A stretch of 60,617 nt of DNA from JAVBOW01 sp031550615 (GTDB lineage: Bacteria; Bacteroidota; Bacteroidia; Bacteroidales; Rikenellaceae): contig JAVBOL010000010.1 in NCBI GenBank assembly GCA_031550615.1, positions 1 to 60,617 on the forward strand. The letters run 5' to 3'. The number at the start of each line of letters is the position of its first letter. Position 1 is the first letter of the stretch. Position numbers and translations under genes: made by a program. The notes under the pieces were generated by a model. That model was not told where the DNA came from. It did no database searches and saw only the letters and a list, made by a program, of their open reading frames with translations. Below are positions 33,343 to 42,062 of this stretch, one piece after another.

Positions 33343-34347
33343 ATGAATAATTTAAAGATAGAGGGGCAGCCGCTGCCCGATATGCCCTGGCAGGAGCGCC
33401 CTGAGGGTTGTAAAGACGTGATGTGGCGCTACTCGGAAAACCCCGTGATCGGACGCGACGCGCTCTCGACCAGCAACAGCATCTTTAACAGCGCCGTGGT
33501 GCCGTTCAATGGCGGTTACGCCGGCGTGTTCCGCTGTGATGACACCAACCGCCGCATGCGCATACATGTGGGGTTCAGCCGCGACGGCATCAAATGGGAT
33601 ATTCAGGAGGAAGATATTTGCCTCACCGGCGCCGATCCCGAGATAGGGGAGTGGGTTTACGGCTACGACCCCCGTGTGGCGTGGATCGAGGACAGGTATT
33701 GGGTCACGTGGTGCAACGGTTATAAAGGCCAGCCTACGATAGGTTGCGCGTGGACTTTGGATTTCAAGACATTCCACCAGGTAGAGAACGCCTTTCTGCC
33801 CTTCAACCGCAACGGGGTGATGTTCCCCAAGAAGATCAACGGCAACTTCGCGATGCTTTCGCGCCCGAGCGATAACGGCCACACGCCCTTCGGCGATATT
33901 TTTTACAGCGAGTCGCCCGACATGGAGTTCTGGGGCCGTCACCGCCATGTGATGTCGCCAGCGCCCTTCGAGGTGAGCGCGTGGCAGTGCATGAAGATCG
34001 GCGCGGGACCTATTCCCATCGAAACTTCCGAAGGCTGGCTGATGCTCTACCACGGCGTGCTGCGCTCGTGCAGTACATACGTGTACAGCTTCGGATCGGC
34101 GCTGCTCGATCTCGAAAAACCGTGGAAAGTCACAGCCCGCAGCGGCCCTTACCTGATCGCCCCGCGCGAAACTTACGAGCTGATCGGCGACGTGCCGACG
34201 GTGACCTTCCCCTGCGCGGCGCTGCACGATCCGCAGTCCCGCCGCATCGCCGTTTACTACGGTTGCGCCGATACGGTCACCGGACTCGCTTTCGGATATA
34301 TAGATCAGATCATCGACTTTACGAAAAGGACGAACATAATCAAGTAA
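33343..34347 (+). CDS. GH130 phosphorylase, probably mannosyl-GlcNAc phosphorylase
   Basis: Cytoplasmic (no signal) inverting phosphorylase, 334 residues. Five-bladed propeller with the GH130 signature VYGYDPRVAWIED, where Asp109 is the expected catalytic acid, plus SENPVIGRDAL and GVFRCDDTNRRMRIHVGFS. It would convert Man-beta-1,4-GlcNAc and phosphate into mannose-1-phosphate and GlcNAc, the last step of N-glycan use. GH130 also acts on mannosyl-glucose and mannobiose; the GH18 and GH92 neighbours favour the GlcNAc substrate. It lies 7 bases after the MFS gene and 5 bases before the first GH92. Confidence 0.87.
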   Translation: MNNLKIEGQPLPDMPWQERPEGCKDVMWRYSENPVIGRDALSTSNSIFNSAVVPFNGGYAGVFRCDDTNRRMRIHVGFSRDGIKWDIQEEDICLTGADPEIGEWVYGYDPRVAWIEDRYWVTWCNGYKGQPTIGCAWTLDFKTFHQVENAFLPFNRNGVMFPKKINGNFAMLSRPSDNGHTPFGDIFYSESPDMEFWGRHRHVMSPAPFEVSAWQCMKIGAGPIPIETSEGWLMLYHGVLRSCSTYVYSFGSALLDLEKPWKVTARSGPYLIAPRETYELIGDVPTVTFPCAALHDPQSRRIAVYYGCADTVTGLAFGYIDQIIDFTKRTNIIK

Positions 34348-34352
34348 CGCCC

Positions 34353-36665
34353 ATGAAGCGCCTTCTGTTTTTTGCGCTGTCGCTGACAGCCGCCGCGAAC
34401 CTTGCCGCCAAAGAGCCCGCCGACTGGGTCAACGCCTTTATCGGCACCACGAACAAAGGGGTGACCAACCCCGGCGCGGTGGCGCCCAACGGCATGGCCT
34501 CGGTGGTGCCCTACAACATCACAGGCTCGGCGCTCAACCGCTTCGACAAGGACTCGCTGTGGTGGTCAGCCCCGTACGACTACCACAACGTATGGACGAC
34601 GGGCTTTTCGCACGTCAACCTGAGCGGGGTGGGGTGTCCCGACCTGGGCTCGCTGCTGGTGATGGCCACCACGGGCGAACTGGACGTCGATTACCGCAGC
34701 TACGGCAGCAAAATGACGAACCAGACGGCCTCGCCTGGCTACTACTCGGTCGACCTGGAGCGCTACGGCGTTAAGGCCGAGGCGACCGCCACCACGCGCT
34801 GCGGGGTTACGCGATTCACATTCCCCGCGGGGCAGGGCAATATCCTTCTGAACCTGGGCACGGGCCTTACCAACGAAAGCGGGGCGACGCTCCGGCGGGT
34901 GAGCGACACCGAAATAGAGGGTTTTAAACTCTTAGGCACGTTCTGTTACAACCCACAGGCGGTTTTCCCGGTCTACTTCGTGATGCAGGTAAGCAAAGCC
35001 CCGGCAAAGGCGGGCTACTGGAAAAAGCAGCGCCCTGCGCAGGGTGTGTCGTGGGCGTGGGACAGCGATGCGAATAAATATAAGCTATACACCCGCTATG
35101 AAAAGGAACTCTCGGGCGACGACGTGGGAGCCTGGCTGAGTTTCGACACGAAAGAGGGTGAACAGGTCGAAGTGCGCCTGGGCGTTTCGTTCGTGAGCAT
35201 CGAGAATGCACGGCTAAACCTGAAAGCCGAGGCCGCGGGCAAGCCGTTCGACGCGCTGCACGCAGCCGCCCGCACCGACTGGAACGACCACCTGGGACGT
35301 GTTAAGGTCGAGGGCGGCACGGATGCGCAGAAAGAGGTTTTCTACACCGCCCTCTACCACACCCTTATACACCCGAGCGTGCTCAACGACATCAACGGCG
35401 AGTACCCGATGATGGAGAGCGGCAAGACCGGCACCACCACAGGAACGCGCTACACCGTCTTCTCGCTGTGGGACACCTACCGCAACCTGCACCAGTTGAT
35501 GACGCTCCTCTACCCGGAAAAACAGGCGGACATGGTGCGCTCGATGATCGGCATGTACGAGGAGTGGGGCTGGATGCCCAAATGGGAGCTTTTCGGACGC
35601 GAGACGTGGACGATGGAGGGCGACCCCTCGATACCCGTCATCACCGACACGTGGCTCAAGGGCGTAAAGGGCTACGACATAAATAAAGCCTACGAGGCCT
35701 TCCGCAAGTCGGCCACCATGCCCGGCCTCGACTTCCCGGACGGGGTGCGCGACGGCGGCGAGATGCCCGATTCGTACTACTCGACCCTGCAGGGTGAATT
35801 TAACCGCATGCGTCCGGACATCAACGACTATATCAAACTCGGATATGTGCCGCTAAGGGGTCGGGAGGACAACTCGGTGTCGCACGCGCTGGAGTATTAT
35901 ATCGCCGACTACGCCCTGTCGCTGCTGGCCGAAAACCTCGGCAAGGCGGACGATGCGGCCCTGTTTAAAAAGCGCTCCGAAGGGTGGCGCAACTACTACA
36001 GCCCCGAGTACGGCTCTTTCCGCCCCAAACTGGCGAACGGACAGTTCTACTCGCCTTTCGACCCCGTGCAGGGCATGGATTTCCAGCCTAATCCCGGCTT
36101 CCACGAGGGCTGCGCGTGGAATTACTCGTTCTATGTGCCGCACGACCCGCTCGGACTGGCTAAACTCATGGGCGGAAAGAAAAAATTCATCGACCGCCTC
36201 GAAATGGTCTTCGATAAGGGTTTTTATGATCCGGCGAACGAGCCAGACATAGCTTATCCCTACCTGTTCAGTTACTTCCCGGGCGAGGAGTGGCGCACGC
36301 AAAAGCACGTCGCCAGGCTGCTCGACAAGTATTTCACCACCCGGCCCGACGGCATCCCCGGCAACGACGACGCGGGGGCGATGTCGGCCTGGGCCGTATT
36401 CTCGATGATGGGCCTGTACCCCGACTGCCCCGGTAGGCCGGACTATACCATCACGACGCCCGTTTTCGATAAAATAACGCTCACGCTCGATCCGGCCTAT
36501 TACCCAGCCGGACAGATAGTTATCGAAACTCCGCGCAAAAACTCCGCGGACAGCTACATCAAAGCCGCCACCCTGGGCGGTAAGCCGGTCAGAAGTTACC
36601 GGGTGACGCACCGGGAACTGGTGGAAGGCAAAAAACTGACGATCACCCTCTCAGATAAAAGATAA
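34353..36665 (+). CDS. GH92 alpha-mannosidase 1 (periplasmic type)
   Basis: Exo-alpha-mannosidase, calcium-dependent family. 770 residues from ATG 34353 with a type I signal peptide (MKRLLFFALSLTAAANLAA), so probably periplasmic. Family motifs: ADWVNAFIGTTNKG at the mature N-terminus, SLWDTYRNLHQLMTLLYPEK, catalytic-acid segment FHEGCAWNYSFYVPHD with Glu585, and the acidic loop GNDDAGAMSAW (670-680). It lacks the AHGN(E/Q)P sequence seen in the other two GH92 proteins here and has ANEPDIAYPY instead. It overlaps the next gene by 1 base (TAATG). Linkage preference is not certain. Confidence 0.92.
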   Translation: MKRLLFFALSLTAAANLAAKEPADWVNAFIGTTNKGVTNPGAVAPNGMASVVPYNITGSALNRFDKDSLWWSAPYDYHNVWTTGFSHVNLSGVGCPDLGSLLVMATTGELDVDYRSYGSKMTNQTASPGYYSVDLERYGVKAEATATTRCGVTRFTFPAGQGNILLNLGTGLTNESGATLRRVSDTEIEGFKLLGTFCYNPQAVFPVYFVMQVSKAPAKAGYWKKQRPAQGVSWAWDSDANKYKLYTRYEKELSGDDVGAWLSFDTKEGEQVEVRLGVSFVSIENARLNLKAEAAGKPFDALHAAARTDWNDHLGRVKVEGGTDAQKEVFYTALYHTLIHPSVLNDINGEYPMMESGKTGTTTGTRYTVFSLWDTYRNLHQLMTLLYPEKQADMVRSMIGMYEEWGWMPKWELFGRETWTMEGDPSIPVITDTWLKGVKGYDINKAYEAFRKSATMPGLDFPDGVRDGGEMPDSYYSTLQGEFNRMRPDINDYIKLGYVPLRGREDNSVSHALEYYIADYALSLLAENLGKADDAALFKKRSEGWRNYYSPEYGSFRPKLANGQFYSPFDPVQGMDFQPNPGFHEGCAWNYSFYVPHDPLGLAKLMGGKKKFIDRLEMVFDKGFYDPANEPDIAYPYLFSYFPGEEWRTQKHVARLLDKYFTTRPDGIPGNDDAGAMSAWAVFSMMGLYPDCPGRPDYTITTPVFDKITLTLDPAYYPAGQIVIETPRKNSADSYIKAATLGGKPVRSYRVTHRELVEGKKLTITLSDKR

Positions 36666-38878
36666 TGAAACTTTACCCCTCCCTCGGCCTTGCCTGTGCG
36701 ATCATGCTGGCAGGATGTTGCGATAAAACGGAAACCGACTTTACCCGATATGTCGACCAATACATAGGCACGGGCGGCCACGGCCATGTGTTCATGGGCG
36801 CCAACGTCCCCTTCGGGATGGTGCAGCTCGGGCCCACGAGCATCCCACAGTCATGGGACTGGACCTCGGGTTATCATATCTCGGACACGACCGTCATAGG
36901 CTTCGCGCACACCCACCTGAGCGGCACGGGGATCGGCGATCTGAGCGACATAGTGCTTATGCCCGTCACGGGGCCGGTGAACCACGCACGCGGCACGGCG
37001 GAAAGTTACGACACGGGCATGTGGTCATACTTCAGCCGCGCCAACGAGCGCTGTGCGCCGGGATATTACGCCACCCGCCTGGATCGTTACGGGGTGGACG
37101 TGGAGCTGACCGCCACCGAGCGTGTGGGATTTCACCGCTACACCTTCCCGGCGGAGTGCGCCGACGTGCGCGTGGTGCTCAACCTTGAGGACGGCACCTG
37201 CTGGGACGCGCCTGTGGAAACTTTCCTCAGGGTGGCTGACGGGAACACCGTCGAGGGCTACCGCCTCTCGAAAGGGTGGGCCAACGACCAGCGCGTCTAT
37301 TTCGTGGCGGAGTTCTCGCGACCTTTCTGCGACTTTAAGATCTACGACAAAAACACCCCGGTCGAAGGGGTGGAATTCACCTCGGCGCAGGTCTACGGCG
37401 AGGCGCTTTACGGCAACTGCGGCAATAAACCGATCTGCGTGAAGGTCGCCCTTTCGCCGGTGAGCATCGAAAACGCACGGGCCAATATGGCCGCGGAAAT
37501 GCCCGGCTGGGATTTCGACGCGACAGCCGAAACGGCCACGGCAAAATGGAACGCGGAACTCTCGAAAATCAGGATAACGACCCAGGACGAGAGCGTTAAG
37601 CGCATCTTCTACACGGGGCTCTACCACTCGATGACCGCCCCCTCGCTGCTGTGTGACAGCAACGGCGACTACCGCGGCGCGGACGGCGGGGTTTATAACC
37701 GCCCGGGCAAGACCTACACCACATTCTCGCTGTGGGACACCTACCGCGCTGCGCACCCGCTGATGACGATCATCCATCCCGAGAAGATGCCCGATATGAT
37801 AAACACCATGCTCGACATCGCCGACCGGCAGGGCAAACTGCCCGTGTGGCACCTGTGGGGCTGCGAAACCGACTGCATGGTCGGCAACCCGGGCATTCCG
37901 GTGGTGGGCGACGCCGTGTTGAAGGGTTTCGGCGGTTTCGACCACGCCAGGGCGCTGGAAGCGATGAAGACTTCCGCCATGCTCGACGAGCGCGGAATGG
38001 ACCTCTATAAAAAATACGGCTACATTCCCGCCGACCTCTACAACGAGGCCGTCGCCACCTGCATGGAATACGCTCTGGCCGACTGGTGCGTGGCGCGCGT
38101 GGCCGAAAAACTGGGCGATACCGTGGCGCAGGGCTATTTCGACGTCCGCTGCAAAGCCTATAAACACTATTTCGACCCCTCGACCCGTTTCATGCGCGGA
38201 CGTTTCGCCGACGGGGGCTGGCGCACGCCTTTCGACCCGGTGGCCTCGACCCACCGCGAGGACGACTACACGGAAGGCAACGCATGGCAGTACACCTGGC
38301 TCGTGCCGCATGACGTGGAGGGGCTGGTCGGCCTGTTCGGCTCCAAGGAGGCTTTCATCGCCAAACTCGATTCGCTCTTCACCGCCGACAGCAACCTGGG
38401 CGAGGGCGCTTCGCCCGACATCAGCGGTATGATCGGCCAGTACGCCCACGGCAACGAGCCCGGCCACCACACAGCCTACCTCTACACGATGGTAGGGGAG
38501 CCGTGGAAGACCGCATCCCTGGTGCGGCAGGTGCTTTCGACGATGTACCACGACCGCCCCGACGGCCTGTCGGGCAACGAGGACGTGGGCCAGATGTCGT
38601 CGTGGTATATCCTCTCCTCGCTCGGATTCTACCAGGTCGAACCCGCCGGGGGCCGTTACTTCTTCGGCTCGCCGATCATGGACCGGGCCGTCATTGAAGT
38701 GGGAGGCGGCAGGACATTCACGATGAAGACCGAGAATAACTCCGCCGAAAATAAATATATCCAATCCGTGACCCTGAATGGCAAGCCGCACGGTAAGCCG
38801 TATATAGACTTTAGCGAGATCGCCGCGGGCGGGGAACTCGTATTCAAAATGGGCGACGCTCAGACAAAATGGTATTAA
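36665..38878 (+). CDS. GH92 alpha-mannosidase 2 (lipoprotein)
   Basis: 737 residues; lipobox MLAGC (Cys18). The N-terminus YVDQYIGTGGHGHVFMGANVPFG is classical GH92. The catalytic-acid segment is YTEGNAWQYTWLVPHD with Glu537. The specificity loop is YAHGNEPGHHTAYLY (593-607) and the acidic loop SGNEDVGQMSSWY (636-648). These match the best-characterised GH92 mannosidases more closely than the flanking paralogue 1. The start codon overlaps the stop of GH92-1, so translation is coupled. It would remove terminal alpha-mannose after surface release or in the periplasm. Confidence 0.94.
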   Translation: MKLYPSLGLACAIMLAGCCDKTETDFTRYVDQYIGTGGHGHVFMGANVPFGMVQLGPTSIPQSWDWTSGYHISDTTVIGFAHTHLSGTGIGDLSDIVLMPVTGPVNHARGTAESYDTGMWSYFSRANERCAPGYYATRLDRYGVDVELTATERVGFHRYTFPAECADVRVVLNLEDGTCWDAPVETFLRVADGNTVEGYRLSKGWANDQRVYFVAEFSRPFCDFKIYDKNTPVEGVEFTSAQVYGEALYGNCGNKPICVKVALSPVSIENARANMAAEMPGWDFDATAETATAKWNAELSKIRITTQDESVKRIFYTGLYHSMTAPSLLCDSNGDYRGADGGVYNRPGKTYTTFSLWDTYRAAHPLMTIIHPEKMPDMINTMLDIADRQGKLPVWHLWGCETDCMVGNPGIPVVGDAVLKGFGGFDHARALEAMKTSAMLDERGMDLYKKYGYIPADLYNEAVATCMEYALADWCVARVAEKLGDTVAQGYFDVRCKAYKHYFDPSTRFMRGRFADGGWRTPFDPVASTHREDDYTEGNAWQYTWLVPHDVEGLVGLFGSKEAFIAKLDSLFTADSNLGEGASPDISGMIGQYAHGNEPGHHTAYLYTMVGEPWKTASLVRQVLSTMYHDRPDGLSGNEDVGQMSSWYILSSLGFYQVEPAGGRYFFGSPIMDRAVIEVGGGRTFTMKTENNSAENKYIQSVTLNGKPHGKPYIDFSEIAAGGELVFKMGDAQTKWY

Positions 38879-38880
38879 CG

Positions 38881-41175
38881 ATGAAAAGATTCCCGATATA
38901 CGCCGCACTTGCGGCAATGATCCTCTCCGCTGGATGCTGCCACCGGCAGGACGCGCAGGATGAGGTAAGGCTCTCGGATTACGTCAGCACGCTCGTGGGG
39001 ACGCTTTCGTCATACGAACTTTCCGCCGGGAACACCTATCCGGCGACCGCCGTGCCCTGGGGTATGAACTTCTGGACCCCGCAGACCGGCAAAATGGGCG
39101 ACGGATGGACATATAAGTACTCCGACACGAAGATCCGCGGCCTGAAGCAGACCCACCAGCCCAGTCCGTGGATAAACGACTACGGCCAATTCTCGCTCAT
39201 GCCCGTCAAGGGGCGCGACAAAGTCGGCGAAGATGCCCGCATGAGCTGGTTTTCGCATAAATCGGAGACCGCAAGACCCTATTATTACAGCGTCTACCTG
39301 GGCGACCACGACATAACCGCCGAACTCGCCCCCACGGAGCGGGCGGCCATCATGCGCTTCACCTTCCCCGAGAGCGACCAAAGCGGGGTAGTGATCGACG
39401 CTTTCGACCGGGGATCGTTAATCGAGGTGGTGCCCGAAAAGAACATGGTGGTCGGCTACACCACGCGCAACAGCGGCGGGGTGCCTGAGAATTTCAAAAA
39501 CTGGTTCGTGGTGCAATTCGATACCCCTTTCGCCGCGACGCAGCTCTACGCCGGGGCGTCGGAGCCGGTAGAGGGCGACAGCTACTCGGGCGAACACGCC
39601 CTTGCCATGATCGGTTTCGACACCGGGCGCGGCCAGAGGGTCAACGCCCGCGTAGCCTCATCCTTCATAAGCCTCGACCAGGCGCTTATTAATCTTAAAG
39701 AGTTGGGCGACGAGGATTTCGATGCGGTAAAGGAGAGGGCGCAAGCCCGCTGGGACGACGTGCTGGGTCGTATAAAGGTCGAGGGCGGCACCGTGGACCA
39801 ATACCGGACTTTCTACTCGTGCCTCTACCGCAGTCTGCTCTTCCCGCGCAAACTGTATGAAATAAACGAGCAGGGCGACCCCGTGCATTACAGCCCTTAT
39901 AACGGCAAGGTGCTTCCCGGGTACATGTACACCGACACCGGATTCTGGGACACTTTCCGCTCACTTTTCCCCCTGCTTAATATGGTCTACCCTTCGGTCA
40001 ACGCCGAGATACAGCAGGGCCTGGCCAACACAGCCCGCGAGAGCGGCTTTTTACCCGAGTGGGCCTCGCCCGGCCACCGCGACTGCATGGTCGGCAACAA
40101 CTCGGCCTCGGTGGTGGCAGACGCCGCCATTAAAGGTATCGAAGGAGAGCACCTGCAGACACTTTACGATGCGTTGGTCTACGGCACGGAGCACACCTGT
40201 CCGGGCGTTAAGTCGACAGGCCGCCTGGGGCATGAACACTACAACACGCTGGGCTACGTCCCCTACGACGCGGACATAAACGAGAATGTGGCGCGCACCC
40301 TGGAATACGCCTACGACGACTGGTGCATCCTGCAATTGGCCAAGAAATTAGGCCGTCCGCAGGGGGAGATCGACAAATGGTCGTCGCGCGCCATGAACTA
40401 CCGCAACGTCTTTGACCCGCAGACCAAACTCATGCGGGGCCGCAACAGGGACGGCAGCTTCCAGGCCCCCTTCAACCCCTATAAATGGGGCGACGCCTTC
40501 ACCGAAGGCAACTCGTGGCACTACACCTGGAGCGTGTTCCACGATCCGCAGGGGCTGATCGACCTGATGGGCGGCGAAAAGCAGTTCGTGCAGATGCTCG
40601 ACTCGGTGTTCGTGGTGCCGCCCGTTTTCGACGACAGCTACTACGGATTCCAGATACACGAGATCACCGAGATGGTCATCATGAATATGGGAAACTACGC
40701 CCACGGCAACCAGCCCATCCAGCACATGACATATCTGTATAACTGGGCGGGCCAACCCTGGAAAACGCAATATCGCGTGCGTGAGGTGATGGACAGGCTC
40801 TACACCCCGGCCCCGGACGGTTATTGCGGCGACGAGGACAACGGCCAGACCTCGGCGTGGTACGTCTTCTCGGCGCTGGGATTCTACCCTGTCTGCCCGG
40901 CAAGCGACCAATATGCCATAGGTTCGCCGCTGTTCCGTAAGGCGACCGTCACCCTTGAGAATGGCAAACGGATAGTTATCGAGGCCCCTGCCAACAGTCC
41001 GCAAAACCGCTACGTTAAGGGTTTGAAGATGAACGGTGGGACCTATACGAAAAACTATTTCAGCCACGCGGAACTCATGCGCGGAGCGGAGATATCCATA
41101 GACATGGACGCCCGGCCTAACCATGACCGCGGCACGCAGCCGCAGGAGCGTCCCTACTCTTTCTCGGCGGAATAA
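38881..41175 (+). CDS. GH92 alpha-mannosidase 3 (lipoprotein)
   Basis: 764 residues from ATG 38881 (MKRFPIYAALAAMILSAGCC); the in-frame ATG at 38869 is rejected because it overlaps the previous stop. Lipobox ILSAGC (Cys19). GH92 motifs: YVSTLVGTLSSYELSAGNTYPATAVPWGMN, catalytic-acid segment FTEGNSWHYTWSVFHD with Glu542, loop YAHGNQPIQHMTYLY (606-620) with Gln in place of the Glu of paralogue 2, and acidic loop CGDEDNGQTSAWY (649-661). The E-to-Q change suggests a different linkage preference from paralogue 2. Its stop is directly adjacent to the stop of the convergent methyltransferase gene. Confidence 0.93.
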   Translation: MKRFPIYAALAAMILSAGCCHRQDAQDEVRLSDYVSTLVGTLSSYELSAGNTYPATAVPWGMNFWTPQTGKMGDGWTYKYSDTKIRGLKQTHQPSPWINDYGQFSLMPVKGRDKVGEDARMSWFSHKSETARPYYYSVYLGDHDITAELAPTERAAIMRFTFPESDQSGVVIDAFDRGSLIEVVPEKNMVVGYTTRNSGGVPENFKNWFVVQFDTPFAATQLYAGASEPVEGDSYSGEHALAMIGFDTGRGQRVNARVASSFISLDQALINLKELGDEDFDAVKERAQARWDDVLGRIKVEGGTVDQYRTFYSCLYRSLLFPRKLYEINEQGDPVHYSPYNGKVLPGYMYTDTGFWDTFRSLFPLLNMVYPSVNAEIQQGLANTARESGFLPEWASPGHRDCMVGNNSASVVADAAIKGIEGEHLQTLYDALVYGTEHTCPGVKSTGRLGHEHYNTLGYVPYDADINENVARTLEYAYDDWCILQLAKKLGRPQGEIDKWSSRAMNYRNVFDPQTKLMRGRNRDGSFQAPFNPYKWGDAFTEGNSWHYTWSVFHDPQGLIDLMGGEKQFVQMLDSVFVVPPVFDDSYYGFQIHEITEMVIMNMGNYAHGNQPIQHMTYLYNWAGQPWKTQYRVREVMDRLYTPAPDGYCGDEDNGQTSAWYVFSALGFYPVCPASDQYAIGSPLFRKATVTLENGKRIVIEAPANSPQNRYVKGLKMNGGTYTKNYFSHAELMRGAEISIDMDARPNHDRGTQPQERPYSFSAE

Positions 41176-41937
41176 CTACCGGCGGCGGAATTCCGAGCAG
41201 ATGATCGCCGTCGCCACGGCGACGTTGAGCGACTCGGAGGTCGCCCCGGCGGCGAATGGCGGGATGAACAGCTTATGGGTCACCAGCGCGGCGATCACGG
41301 GCGATATGCCGCGTCCCTCGCTGCCCATGACTATCACCCCTCCGGGCGTCAGGTCGGTGCGGTAGATATCCGCGCCCTCAAGGAACGTCCCGTAGACGGG
41401 GCAATCCGCACCGGTGAGCCACTCCTCAAGGTCGGTGTAATGCACCCTCACGCGGGTTATCGCCCCCATCGTGGCCTGTACGACCTTGGGGTTGAAGCAG
41501 TCCGCCGACAGGGGTGAACAGACCACATCGCCGATGCCGAACCAGTCAGCGGTGCGGATAATGGTGCCAAGGTTGCCGGGATCCTGCACCCCGTCCAGCG
41601 CCAGGACCAGCCCCTGCCCGGGCGTGGGCAATCCGTGTCCGGGAATTTCCACCAGCGCAAGCACCCCGGTCGGAGTTTTGAGGTGGCTCATGCGCTCCAT
41701 TTCCTTTGCCGAAACTGTTTCGACGACGGGCAGGGCGGCGGAAGCGGGCGTGCCCGTCGTGAAGGCGGCCTCCGCCGTGAAGGCCGCCTCCGTCGCGTAA
41801 ACCTTTCTCAGGCGCATCCCCGAGGCGGCGATCTCGCCGACCAGTTTAGCCCCCTCGGCGACGAAAAGTCCCTCGGCGAGGCGTGATCTGCGGTCGGAAA
41901 GGCTGCGTACTAACAATATATCTGCGCGGGTAACCAT
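41176..41937 (-). CDS. TrmH/SpoU-family RNA 2'-O-methyltransferase
   Basis: SAM-dependent ribose methyltransferase for rRNA or tRNA, 253 residues. The N-terminal substrate-binding domain is about 1-95, followed by a SPOUT knot with motif 1 DPGNLGTIIRTADWFG, motif 2 IVMGSEGRGISP and motif 3 IPPFAAGATSESLNVAVATAI. A short Ala/Thr-rich repeat (TEAAFTAEAAFTTGT, about residues 49-63) looks like a local duplication in the linker. Whether it modifies tRNA or 23S rRNA is open. It converges on the GH92 operon with no spacing and is divergent from carA. Confidence 0.93.
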   Translation of the reverse strand: MVTRADILLVRSLSDRRSRLAEGLFVAEGAKLVGEIAASGMRLRKVYATEAAFTAEAAFTTGTPASAALPVVETVSAKEMERMSHLKTPTGVLALVEIPGHGLPTPGQGLVLALDGVQDPGNLGTIIRTADWFGIGDVVCSPLSADCFNPKVVQATMGAITRVRVHYTDLEEWLTGADCPVYGTFLEGADIYRTDLTPGGVIVMGSEGRGISPVIAALVTHKLFIPPFAAGATSESLNVAVATAIICSEFRRR

Positions 41938-41960
41938 ATTTGCGGGTGCTGAAATTCATA

Positions 41961-41968
41961 CAAATATA
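41961..41968 (-). promoter_or_regulatory. -7 box for the methyltransferase gene
   Basis: The minus strand reads TATATTTG, 24 bases before the ATG at 41937. No clear -33 partner. Confidence 0.45.
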
Positions 41969-42007
41969 GACAATGTTGAAATAATTGTTATAAAGTTTGC
42001 CGCGGGT

Positions 42008-42039
42008 TTTGCTGGAACGGGTAAAAATAACTACTTTTG
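42008..42039 (+). promoter_or_regulatory. carAB promoter
   Basis: TTTG at 42008-42011, 20 bases, TACTTTTG at 42032-42039. It closely matches the Bacteroidetes consensus, with a leader of about 15 bases, too short for a pyrimidine attenuator. Confidence 0.75.
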
Positions 42040-42062
42040 TAGCTCAGATAATATAGAGAAAG

